From Flammeovirga yaeyamensis (lineage in GTDB: Bacteria; Bacteroidota; Bacteroidia; Cytophagales; Flammeovirgaceae), in assembly GCF_018736045.1 (NCBI RefSeq), contig NZ_CP076133.1:1-64000 (forward strand): a DNA stretch of 64,000 nt, in the 5' to 3' direction. Under the pieces are notes generated by a model. That model was not told where the DNA came from, did no database searches, and was given only the letters and a program-made list of their open reading frames with translations. Shown one piece after another: positions 19,265-27,975 of this stretch. Numbering within the stretch: position 1 is the stretch's first letter; each line of letters opens with the position of its first letter. Position numbers and translations under genes: made by a program.

Positions 19265-20053
19265 CTAAGGTATAAAATCTAACCACTTTTCTTTAAACAA
19301 ATCGGGTCGAGGAACAAACTTGAATTTATCGTTATCCTCTTCGTATTGCTTATAGATGGGTTTATTCGGTTGAATATCAAATTCTTGATAGATACGAGGT
19401 TTCTTTACTACCAATTCAGATTTTTCGTACATCGGATTCTTTTGCCATTCCATCTCGTTATCCTGATTCAGTAAAGGATAATAAGCCAATCCTTTGTGGG
19501 CTCTAACATCATCATAATCAAAACCATAGTCCCTATCGCACCATGCACCAAATGTTAAAGGATTTTCGGGGTTTGCAGATATTGTTGCATGTGCCCAAAA
19601 TGGAGGAACGATAATCACATCTCCAGACTCGCCTATAACGGCATAACATCTACCCGGATGGTCTTTGGCATATTCTTGCATGTAAATAATGGCTTTTCCG
19701 CTCCAAATCTCATACACTTCTGGTGTGGACCAATCGTTCGCATAAGCCGATGTTTTATGAATATGTCCTTGACTACGAATTGGTTCTTGCCCCAAACGAC
19801 CTTTAGCGTAAGTCACTAAACCAAACAATAAATGTTGCTCGTTTAGTTGTTGCTGATGTTGTTTTTTCCCCACATCCATTGCAATAGAATATACTTTTTC
19901 TGGTCCATCGCAATTGGGTTCTAAGAGGCTTTTTCTTATAGCATCTAACGTACGTACTTCTACCTCTGGCCCGAAGCAACCTTCTCCATATTCAAAATTG
20001 AAGGATTCATAGTTGGCAAAAATATTAATGCCTTGATCGAAGAGTTTTTCCAT
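19265..20053 (-). CDS. Cupin-type phosphoglucose isomerase family protein (long form)
   Basis: A 262-residue cytosolic protein of the cupin glucose-6-phosphate isomerase family. The metal site reads H97-x-H99 (SQGHIHK), E112 (PEVYEIWSG) and H155 (PFWAHAT), in the order expected for the family. It is longer than the sister gene at the head of the operon because of extra N- and C-terminal segments. The family interconverts glucose-6-phosphate and fructose-6-phosphate; a related aldose-ketose phosphate is possible. It is the last of four genes, starting 11 bp after the mannose-6-phosphate isomerase stop and ending in a strong terminator. Confidence 0.8.
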   Translation of the reverse strand: MEKLFDQGINIFANYESFNFEYGEGCFGPEVEVRTLDAIRKSLLEPNCDGPEKVYSIAMDVGKKQHQQQLNEQHLLFGLVTYAKGRLGQEPIRSQGHIHKTSAYANDWSTPEVYEIWSGKAIIYMQEYAKDHPGRCYAVIGESGDVIIVPPFWAHATISANPENPLTFGAWCDRDYGFDYDDVRAHKGLAYYPLLNQDNEMEWQKNPMYEKSELVVKKPRIYQEFDIQPNKPIYKQYEEDNDKFKFVPRPDLFKEKWLDFIP

Positions 20054-20064
20054 GATGTTTACTA

Positions 20065-21810
20065 TTAAGATCTCACATATGCTTTAAGTGTCGCACACTC
20101 TTTGCCTTCGCTTGGTCCACATGGACGGATAGTATATTCTGAAATGTTTGCCGGTATTACAGCTACTTCAGCATAGTTGACCACAAAAGGTTCAAACACC
20201 TCTATAGGTGATTCTACCACTACTTGATCCCCTTCTACCAAACAGAAAACTTCCACACCAAAAGGTGTTTTATGATGTACTTCTTTTGTAAACCAATGAC
20301 GACGTGTTTCTATAAATTCTCTTTCATGGAGGCCTGTTCTTTCTTCTCTCCAACCGTCTCCTTGCGCTACCTCTTGCACTGCATTAACCAAGTTGTTTTT
20401 GGTCCATTCAGTTGTTCTATCCCATTTCATCACGTTCTCACCATGCTTTAAATTGATCGGTCTTGGCTTACCATCTAAACCAACACGTCCCCAATCCCAA
20501 AGCTTAAAAGTGAAAATATATGGAGTCGCACTAATTTCTAGCACCATAGAATCTTTACCCGAACAGTGAATTGTTCCTGCAGGTATCAAAACATGATCGT
20601 GTTTTTTCACAGGCCACACCTCCACATGTTTATCGGCATCAAACTCTTCCAAACCTTGTTGTGCTCGGTTCAAATCCTTAATACATTCTTCTGGATTTAC
20701 GCCTTCTTTAAAACCTAAATACACAATAGCATCCTTCTTGGCATCCATCATGTAGTAGCTTTCGTCTTGGGTATAATGCAAGCCAAATTTCTCCTGAATG
20801 TACTCTGTTAAAGGATGCACTTGTAAGGACAAGTTTCCTCCATCCATTGTATCCAAGAAGTCAAAACGTATTGGGAACTCATCACCAAATCTTGCGTGAA
20901 CAGCATCGCCCATTAATTCTACTGGGTGTTTGAATACTACATTAATGGAAGGTAATTCTACCAACTCCCCATCCACTTCAAGTAATAAACTATTTTCCTC
21001 TGGTACACAGTTAAAACACCAAGCGTAGTTTTGTGCCGATGGATCTAGATTACACTTTTCTTTCATCCACTGACCACCCCATGGACCTGGATCAAAAAAT
21101 GGTACTACAGAGAACGGTTGATTGACGGTTTGTGCATACCCTTTTAAAGCAGCCTCTCCAGAAATCATTTTAGGACTGCCTTTTAAGTTGGTATCCAATA
21201 CCAAGTCGATTTTATCAAACAGCTTTTTCTTAAAACGGTCGCATACTCTCCAATCCACAAAGAAGCCTTGCTTGTAAAGCAGCATCCAATCTTCAGTATC
21301 ACGATTACTAACCCCAAGGTTGTCCACTTCATGACGTCTCATTCTTTGTTGGATTTCCCAACGTGCTATATCCGCATACACCAATGTTTCATCACCGGTA
21401 TATAATTGCGCTGCTCCAGGTCCAATAATCAACACCGAATTAGATTCTTTCGCCACTGCCTTTTTCGCTTCTTCCACTTTGGCTGCATCAAAGTAATCTT
21501 CGATATTTATTCGAGTGAGGTAACCAAAAATTCTATCGTCAGTTACATCAGGATAAACCATTGATGAAATGTTCTCTTCCGATTTCATCAATTGCTTTGT
21601 GTAAATGAGACGTTCAGCATTCAAACCTTTTTGTAATTCATCGATCAGTTCTTCGATATGAACTCCCTGATAGGTTTCGACAATAATTACCTTCTGATTT
21701 TTCTTGCTGTTGGCTACTTCTAAGATTTGAGAAGAGATGTTTTCCCAACCTTTCGCACAAGAGTAATTCCCTTTTACCTTTACTCTTGGCTGATTATTAA
21801 ACGCTGTCAT
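20065..21810 (-). CDS. Long class I mannose-6-phosphate isomerase with extra N-terminal domain
   Basis: A 581-residue protein. The C-terminal half is a class I (cupin) mannose-6-phosphate isomerase with metal ligands Q330-x-H332 (LSLQVHPLTEY) and H415 (IPAGTIHCSG). It interconverts mannose-6-phosphate and fructose-6-phosphate. The first about 240 residues resemble a nucleoside-kinase-like alpha/beta fold (VIIVETYQGVHIEEL, then RWEIQQRMRRHE and DKIDLVLDTN) but lack a Walker A GxxGxGK[ST] motif, so if it is a kinase relative it is degenerate. Typical class I enzymes are about 300-400 residues. The start overlaps the end of the ROK kinase gene by 14 bp, indicating translational coupling. Confidence 0.85.
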   Translation of the reverse strand: MTAFNNQPRVKVKGNYSCAKGWENISSQILEVANSKKNQKVIIVETYQGVHIEELIDELQKGLNAERLIYTKQLMKSEENISSMVYPDVTDDRIFGYLTRINIEDYFDAAKVEEAKKAVAKESNSVLIIGPGAAQLYTGDETLVYADIARWEIQQRMRRHEVDNLGVSNRDTEDWMLLYKQGFFVDWRVCDRFKKKLFDKIDLVLDTNLKGSPKMISGEAALKGYAQTVNQPFSVVPFFDPGPWGGQWMKEKCNLDPSAQNYAWCFNCVPEENSLLLEVDGELVELPSINVVFKHPVELMGDAVHARFGDEFPIRFDFLDTMDGGNLSLQVHPLTEYIQEKFGLHYTQDESYYMMDAKKDAIVYLGFKEGVNPEECIKDLNRAQQGLEEFDADKHVEVWPVKKHDHVLIPAGTIHCSGKDSMVLEISATPYIFTFKLWDWGRVGLDGKPRPINLKHGENVMKWDRTTEWTKNNLVNAVQEVAQGDGWREERTGLHEREFIETRRHWFTKEVHHKTPFGVEVFCLVEGDQVVVESPIEVFEPFVVNYAEVAVIPANISEYTIRPCGPSEGKECATLKAYVRS

Positions 21811-22756
21811 TGACTTGTTGATTAATTTTTTCGTTCACTAAATAGTTGATACCCCACAGGGCTATATTTTCAGTATCAATAGATGCTTTTACTTCTACAC
21901 GATGATTGGCAGTCCAAGCATATTTATCTACCCACTCTTGCATGAAAGGCAAAATGATATCTTTGGAATTCATGATGCCACCACTTACAATTACCCTATC
22001 TGGATCGTAGGCGTGAATCATGTTGACAATTCCTGCAGACCAAACTTTCATGATGTTCTCCACTACATTTTTAGCCACTTGATTTCCCTCTCGGGTTAAA
22101 TCAAATAATCTTTTGAAATCGATCGTTGATTCTTGTTTGAGCAGTTCTTTTCCTCCTGGGGTTTCTTCAATTAAAGATGGTAATCTCCAAGACGCCGATT
22201 GAGATTCTACACAGCCAATATTTCCACAGTTACATTGGCTTCCGTTAATATCAACCGTAAAATGTCCGCCTAAACAACCCGCTTGATAATGCTTTCCATG
22301 CAATAGTTTTCCATTGATCATGGCTGCCCCACCGATACCTGTTCCCAAAGTCATCATCACAATATCATCAGTTCCTCTTCCTTCACCCTGTTGCCACTCT
22401 CCTACAAGAGCTGTTCTTGCATCGTTTTCCATCACAATAGGCAACTGATAAGTGGTGTTCGCCCAACCGTTGAAATCGAATTGAATCGCCTCCTCATGTT
22501 TGGCATTAATGGCTAAGACCCTGTTATTATCCACATCAACAATACCGGGCATACATAAACCAATACCACCAATACTATCGATCTGAGTTTTGGTTTTTTC
22601 TAAAAGTTGATCAATCAATTCTTCTAGTACTAAGACTACTTTTAAAAAGGATTGATCCGACATAGAGGGAGCTGAACATGAATACAATAGTTGATCGTTT
22701 TCAATAATCCCTGCCTTAATATTGGTTCCTCCGAGATCTATACAGATGTTTCTCAT
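21797..22756 (-). CDS. ROK family sugar kinase
   Basis: A 319-residue cytosolic kinase. The phosphate-binding motif DLGGTNIKAG is at residues 7-16, the catalytic Asp112 lies in ENDA (110-113), and the ROK zinc site is H165 with C175, C177 and C182 (CNCGNIGC). There is no N-terminal helix-turn-helix, so it is an enzyme rather than a repressor. Likely substrates are glucose, mannose, fructose or an N-acyl hexosamine, with phosphate added at C6. It shares a 4-bp ATGA overlap with the upstream isomerase stop, so the two are translationally coupled. The isomerase partners suggest the phosphosugar goes into fructose-6-phosphate. Confidence 0.93.
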   Translation of the reverse strand: MRNICIDLGGTNIKAGIIENDQLLYSCSAPSMSDQSFLKVVLVLEELIDQLLEKTKTQIDSIGGIGLCMPGIVDVDNNRVLAINAKHEEAIQFDFNGWANTTYQLPIVMENDARTALVGEWQQGEGRGTDDIVMMTLGTGIGGAAMINGKLLHGKHYQAGCLGGHFTVDINGSQCNCGNIGCVESQSASWRLPSLIEETPGGKELLKQESTIDFKRLFDLTREGNQVAKNVVENIMKVWSAGIVNMIHAYDPDRVIVSGGIMNSKDIILPFMQEWVDKYAWTANHRVEVKASIDTENIALWGINYLVNEKINQQVNDSV

Positions 22757-23316
22757 ACCATCTCCTTTTTATTTTGCACTAACTGAGGTTTTCCATCCAC
22801 TTCCATCAATCTTGCTCCAAAACCGTCTTTTTCAATAGTGGCGTAATCGTGTCCAGCCTCTGATGGCCAACATGCATTGAAAACTAGCTTCTCATCTCCG
22901 GTGTTGGCTACTCTATGTGCAATTTTTCCAGGGATGTAATGCACAGATCCTGGAGTCATTTCTTCTAACCAAGTTTTGCCTTCTTCATCCATTAGAATCA
23001 AAGCACCCTTCCCTTGAATACACCAGTAATATTCTGCCGTATCTAACTTTGTATGAAAATGGCCTCGAGTCATGAAATATTCGTTGTTGACTTTCCCTGG
23101 AAAAATGGTAGAATTCCCAAAATACAACCCACCTTCTTTGCCTTCCTCTACAGGCATGTAAGCTTGCACCTCATAAATTAATTGGTCTTGGTCCATCGAT
23201 TTTCGAGTAGCTTCGTCTTGGAACACATTTTCCAATTGACTTAATTTTTTTTGAGCAGTGATGACTCCCTCACCTGCTAATTTTCCTGATGTAATTTCTA
23301 ATTGTATAGTTGGCAT
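22753..23316 (-). CDS. Cupin-type phosphoglucose isomerase
   Basis: A 187-residue cupin of the archaeal-type glucose-6-phosphate isomerase family, which is about this length. The metal ligands are H86-x-H88 (RGHFHTK), E95 (DTAEYYW) and H134 (KIAHRVAN). It interconverts glucose-6-phosphate and fructose-6-phosphate in the cytosol. It is the first gene of the four-gene sugar operon and overlaps the kinase start by four bases. No TAnnTTTG element is evident in its 224-bp upstream gap, which carries the terminator of the preceding BNR gene. Confidence 0.9.
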   Translation of the reverse strand: MPTIQLEITSGKLAGEGVITAQKKLSQLENVFQDEATRKSMDQDQLIYEVQAYMPVEEGKEGGLYFGNSTIFPGKVNNEYFMTRGHFHTKLDTAEYYWCIQGKGALILMDEEGKTWLEEMTPGSVHYIPGKIAHRVANTGDEKLVFNACWPSEAGHDYATIEKDGFGARLMEVDGKPQLVQNKKEMV

Positions 23317-23449
23317 AAGTAATTGATGTTAGATTAAACATGTTCCAAAAAATCCAGACTTCTAGAGGAAGTATGAGGTGGATTACTGATGGCAAGGTAT
23401 TTAGTATGTTTAAACAAAGTCTTTTGTTTAATTTTTCGAAAGAAAAAAG

Positions 23450-23488
23450 ACTCCCACATCCAATAGTAAATACTGAAAATGTGGGAGT
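23450..23488 (-). terminator. Intrinsic terminator of BNR/PKD gene 1
   Basis: Arms ACTCCCACAT (23450-23459) and ATGTGGGAGT (23479-23488) enclose a 19-nt loop that itself can pair (AGTA/TACT). On the minus strand the stem is followed by TCTTTTTTCT. It lies about 50 nt after the BNR gene stop. Confidence 0.85.
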
Positions 23489-23539
23489 TATATATAACAC
23501 TGGATTTAACTTGTTCAGTTTTAGAATACTGAGGATTCG

Positions 23540-26500
23540 TTATTTTCGAATAAATTTATGGGTCATTACCTTCTCCCCATCCGATATTTTCATGAAATAA
23601 ATCCCCTTCGGAATTTCCAAGGTTATCGTTTCTAATTCTTGGAATTGTCCTTCCCAAACGACCTGTCCTATTTGGTTGATCACTTGATAAGATCCTGATG
23701 ATATACCTTTGATTCTAAAATCATTTTCTATTGGGTTGGGATACACTTTCACCCCATATTTATGGATGTCATCTATTGATAATAAGTCTATTATTTCAAT
23801 CTCAATTATATCCTCTCCGAAAAAATCAAAATGCTTATTATCATTTGTGATGATGGTCACATTTATTGATTTCATACCAGGTTCTAAATACTGTATGGTA
23901 ACAGATGGAGTTGTGGTCGTCACTTCTGTAATATATTCAGTTGCTTCCGAGTGTTTGATCGCTTCTCCAAAAGTCCATTTATATTGAAGATTACCATCTG
24001 CATTATGTGTGATAGAATATGTAACATCATCTATATTGTAGGCCTTTTCTTTATCTACAGAGAGTTCTGCTTCTATACTTCCAAAACTATTATTTACCGT
24101 TAGAGAAGCTGATTTAGCAACTTGAGCCTTTGAGTTACTCACATTTACTGTTACCTCATAGTTACCCGCATCGGTATACACTACATCATGAGGTCCAAGT
24201 CCTGAAGCTGTCTCTTCATTTTTAAAATCCCATTCAATAGTACTTGCAGTACCCAAAACCTCCGCTTGGTAAGTCGCCGATTCGTTTCTATCAATTTCTA
24301 ATGATGATGCAGAAATCGTTACGGTTGGTGCTTTTAATTCTAAAGTAGATGCCGATTGAAAAGTAATATCATCCACTCTCCAAAGTGTATTGTATGGATC
24401 ACTATCATCTAGCTTGGTCCAACGTAAACGTAAATTATCTACCGATGGAATTTCTTCATCCAATTCTACCCAATACCAAACTGAATTCTGTTCATTCACA
24501 TAATCAAAGTGACCTGACAATGACACTTCTGTCCAAGTCACTCCATCCGTGGAATATTCAAATCGGATACTTTCCCCATCGTCTTCATTTTGAAGTGCCT
24601 CTCCATCAATAACAGAACACTTCATCATTCCAAAAGATAATCTGACATTATCTACTCCAGATACATCTAAATCTTCTAATGAAAATACTCCATTGGCTTG
24701 AATAAAAGCAGAGTAATTGCCCGAAGCATTAGGATAACCTGAACTTCCATGAATTCCCCATTGTGGCCCGTAATGAATTTTCGTAACATTATCATCTGCC
24801 AAGGTTCCGTATTTAGGTGCTCCTACCCATACTTCCCAGTCGAAGACACCTGTGTACACATATCCTTCCAGGTCTTCTGTGAACATGGTTTGATATATTT
24901 TCCCATCATCGTAATCATACACTTGAATTACTAAAGAATCCAATGCTTTTCTGCCATTGACATCTTCAGCTTCCAAGACATATAAATATTCTCCAGCAGT
25001 TTGGAAATCAACATTTAGAGAAGAGGATGTGCCTACAGTTTCACTATCGTGATACCATGTATAGCCTACAATTTCACCCTGATCACTTGAGGATGATTCT
25101 CCATCTAATTTCACATACAAAGGTGCATAACCCATTGTTTCTGATGCTGTAATGACTGTCTTCACATTATCGTTTACACCCACAAAGCGATAAGTTACAG
25201 TGTTTGATTCTCCAGTATCATCAGTTACTTTTAGATAGATTGAATAAGCACCATCTTCCTGAAAAGTAATAGTTGCTTTATCTGTTGTAGAGATCACTTC
25301 GTCGTTGAACGTCCACTCGTAGGCAGTAATTGTTCTTCCTGATGAAGCATAAGAATTACTTCCATCAAATTCTACTTCTACAGGTACTTGACTGTGATTT
25401 TGATTGGTTTCTATAACACCTACTGGTTGCGTTTCTGATTGTAACGGTAGCATCCAAAGACCTGTACCCATTGTGGCAATATAAAGGTGTTCTTTATTGT
25501 TTTCGTCTTTCCAAATTTTACCTCTTCTTGCTAAAGGATATTCTAAATCGTTTTGTCCTTTTGTACCAGTTAAATCTTCTAAAGTGATATCCGAAAGATC
25601 CGTTCCTATTGTTGCTTTAAAGAATGAAATACCGTTCGACATTTGCTCTCCATTTTCACGTACATGGAAAGTAAAGTAAAACTCGTTTTCCTTACCTGCT
25701 AAACCTCCAAAACCAGTTTTATTATTATAAATACTCACCCATTCAGGCATTCCAAAAGGTTCTGCCATTGCACGATCTACTACCTTGGTAAAGTTTTCAC
25801 CTTTATCATCCGACAAATGCAATTCGTAATCTACATTGGATGAATTCCCTTTTGTCACTAATAAGTAACTCTTATTTCCATGAGACCAAATGGCCATATC
25901 ACCGTTCGATCCCCACTGTCCATCCAAACCATTTGATGATCCATTGATCAATAATTTCGTCCAAGTATATTCTCCATTCGACTGACGTTGTCCTCTAAAT
26001 GTACCATTTCCACATCTCAAATAAACGATGTTCGAATCATTAGGATCAGAGAATATTTTTCTACCCTGACTATTCGCTTCTCCATTCGAAATCTTTCTGA
26101 AATAATAGTCGCTATTGTCCTCGATTAATTCAAAAATATCATCAGTTACATAAGCACCACCAATTGTAGATATGTATACTCTTTCAGGTTTCAATGGATC
26201 TGAATGAATACTTGAAATACGGTTTTGGTCGCCTAAACCTTTTAAATCTTGTGATTTTCCGTCAATTAATACTTTATATTGATCAGATGGTCCCGATAAA
26301 TTCGTCAGTGTTTTCATCAAGAACTTACCTGACCACTCCGATTGTGCCCCACCAAAACCATTCGCCGTACCTACTAATAATAATGGATCATGTCCTTCTT
26401 TTAACACTACATCACCTGCATCTGCATTCCAATTGCCTTGGAACACAATTGTGGGTTGATTCCAGGTATCACCACCATCATAACTTTCTACAATACCATT

Positions 26501-27778
26501 ATCACCCATTAATTGAGCGATGTAGTTTTTGTAGCCCACCATGTCCCAGTTATAAGTAGATGCCGTACCATTTGTTTTATAAAAACGGCGACCATTTAAT
26601 GTTTTCACATAGGTTGATGTCACACAATTCCAAGTCGTCGTTTCCGTCACATCCCCAACATAAGCTGATTGTTGAGACATGATAAAAGCACCTCTAGTAA
26701 ACGAATGATTCGTCCATGATGCAGGATAATAATCATACGTTCTAGAGACGCCTTGATAATCGTTCCAACCAATATCTTGAATCTCCATTCCTGGATTTTT
26801 GAACACTTCTACCACTTCGCCAGATACAACATCTCCTGCCACTGTAAATCTTCCTTCTAGTAAAGCGTTTTCTGTTCCATTTCCACCTCTCTTAAATGTA
26901 CCCATTAACATGAAATGCTCTGTTGCTGTACTTGTTTTAGAAATAAGTGGTCGCCAGTGTGTTTGATTTTTTGTTTGAAGTAACCCATTGGCATCTAACT
27001 CTGTCCAAGTGGTTTCGTTATATTTTCTGACATACAAACCAGAGTTATTATCATTTCTTACGTATAACGCATACACCCATTCACCATCAGGAGTAATGTC
27101 TGCTCCTCTACATAAAGAAGTATTTGATGGTGATTCTAATTTATTCCAGTTCGCACCATTATCAGATGATAAGAATAAACCTTCTGTAGCCGCTAAAAGA
27201 ACTTCTCCATTTGTTGGATGTACAGTAATGGTATTTACATTACGCTCTCCGCTCACACCACTAAATACTTTTTTGTTCCATGTAGATCCTCTATCATTAG
27301 AATAATACATTGCTTTTTCTCCATTTTGAGAGAAGTGCCCCACCACATCCTCCAACCAAGATGGAGCCACATACATATTGTTTTCGTCTGAAGGATCGAT
27401 GGCCATTGCAGAGATCGGAATGTTTTTAAAACCTTCTTGGACCGTCCAAGTATCCCCTTGATCTTTTGATACTGCAAAACCATTCGTTGCTCCCAATAAC
27501 ATGGTGTTAGAATTTGAAGGAGCCACAGCAATATTGAAGACATTATTAAAAGGCGAAGAATGAACATAATGCCATTTCTGACCGTAATCTTCAGAATAAT
27601 AGTAGCCTTCCATATCGCTACATAAGTACATTCTTCCGTCAATATTCGGATCGCAAACTACATGTTGTAATTGCCCCCCGTGCCCGGGGTTTGCATTTTT
27701 CCATTGTGCTTGTAATTGACTACTCATCAGTAGTCCTAAGCAAAACAAAACAATCGTAGTGAAGTAATTATTTGTCAT
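23540..27778 (-). CDS. BNR beta-propeller/PKD T9SS cargo protein 1
   Basis: Secreted protein of about 1412 residues from the start chosen. An upstream in-frame TTG (27820) and ATGs at 27817 and 27802 are possible, but the Met at 27778 gives a clean signal peptide ending LQAQ, matching its paralogue at 32538. Residues up to about 785 form a BNR/Asp-box beta-propeller (NPGHGGQLQHV, CSDMEGYYYSEDYGQKW, SNDRGSTW, SSDNGANW). Two PKD domains follow, then a beta-sandwich with YPNASGNYSAF and EYSTDGVTW, two more PKD-like domains, and a T9SS tail (VYPNP, GIYFMKI). It should act outside the cell. The propeller resembles GH74/sortilin-like folds but I cannot assign an enzyme family. The gene follows the Calx-beta protein gene after a terminator. 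Confidence 0.85.
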   Translation of the reverse strand: MTNNYFTTIVLFCLGLLMSSQLQAQWKNANPGHGGQLQHVVCDPNIDGRMYLCSDMEGYYYSEDYGQKWHYVHSSPFNNVFNIAVAPSNSNTMLLGATNGFAVSKDQGDTWTVQEGFKNIPISAMAIDPSDENNMYVAPSWLEDVVGHFSQNGEKAMYYSNDRGSTWNKKVFSGVSGERNVNTITVHPTNGEVLLAATEGLFLSSDNGANWNKLESPSNTSLCRGADITPDGEWVYALYVRNDNNSGLYVRKYNETTWTELDANGLLQTKNQTHWRPLISKTSTATEHFMLMGTFKRGGNGTENALLEGRFTVAGDVVSGEVVEVFKNPGMEIQDIGWNDYQGVSRTYDYYPASWTNHSFTRGAFIMSQQSAYVGDVTETTTWNCVTSTYVKTLNGRRFYKTNGTASTYNWDMVGYKNYIAQLMGDNGIVESYDGGDTWNQPTIVFQGNWNADAGDVVLKEGHDPLLLVGTANGFGGAQSEWSGKFLMKTLTNLSGPSDQYKVLIDGKSQDLKGLGDQNRISSIHSDPLKPERVYISTIGGAYVTDDIFELIEDNSDYYFRKISNGEANSQGRKIFSDPNDSNIVYLRCGNGTFRGQRQSNGEYTWTKLLINGSSNGLDGQWGSNGDMAIWSHGNKSYLLVTKGNSSNVDYELHLSDDKGENFTKVVDRAMAEPFGMPEWVSIYNNKTGFGGLAGKENEFYFTFHVRENGEQMSNGISFFKATIGTDLSDITLEDLTGTKGQNDLEYPLARRGKIWKDENNKEHLYIATMGTGLWMLPLQSETQPVGVIETNQNHSQVPVEVEFDGSNSYASSGRTITAYEWTFNDEVISTTDKATITFQEDGAYSIYLKVTDDTGESNTVTYRFVGVNDNVKTVITASETMGYAPLYVKLDGESSSSDQGEIVGYTWYHDSETVGTSSSLNVDFQTAGEYLYVLEAEDVNGRKALDSLVIQVYDYDDGKIYQTMFTEDLEGYVYTGVFDWEVWVGAPKYGTLADDNVTKIHYGPQWGIHGSSGYPNASGNYSAFIQANGVFSLEDLDVSGVDNVRLSFGMMKCSVIDGEALQNEDDGESIRFEYSTDGVTWTEVSLSGHFDYVNEQNSVWYWVELDEEIPSVDNLRLRWTKLDDSDPYNTLWRVDDITFQSASTLELKAPTVTISASSLEIDRNESATYQAEVLGTASTIEWDFKNEETASGLGPHDVVYTDAGNYEVTVNVSNSKAQVAKSASLTVNNSFGSIEAELSVDKEKAYNIDDVTYSITHNADGNLQYKWTFGEAIKHSEATEYITEVTTTTPSVTIQYLEPGMKSINVTIITNDNKHFDFFGEDIIEIEIIDLLSIDDIHKYGVKVYPNPIENDFRIKGISSGSYQVINQIGQVVWEGQFQELETITLEIPKGIYFMKISDGEKVMTHKFIRK

Positions 27779-27921
27779 TGATCTATAGCTAAAAAATTTC
27801 ATTTCTTTTCTCAACATCAATTATGTAAAAAGTGATTAGAAAAGTCTTTCATTTTCTAGAATCGGATAAATTCAACTACTCAAAGAAACATAATCTACTG
27901 TATATCTCTTACTTACAAAAA

Positions 27922-27947
27922 GGCCACCTCAAATTTATGAGGTGGCC
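27922..27947 (-). terminator. Intrinsic terminator of Calx-beta gene
   Basis: GGCCACCTCA (27922-27931) and TGAGGTGGCC (27938-27947) form a perfect 10-bp stem with a 6-nt loop; on the minus strand it is followed by TTTTT. It lies 29 nt after the gene stop. Confidence 0.85.
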
Positions 27948-27975
27948 CAAGTCGTTAGCATTGACTTTTTTACTG

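Noticed and set aside
27253-27642. Open frame of 129 codons on the minus strand
   Set aside because: It lies entirely inside the BNR gene in another frame and has no recognisable protein pattern.
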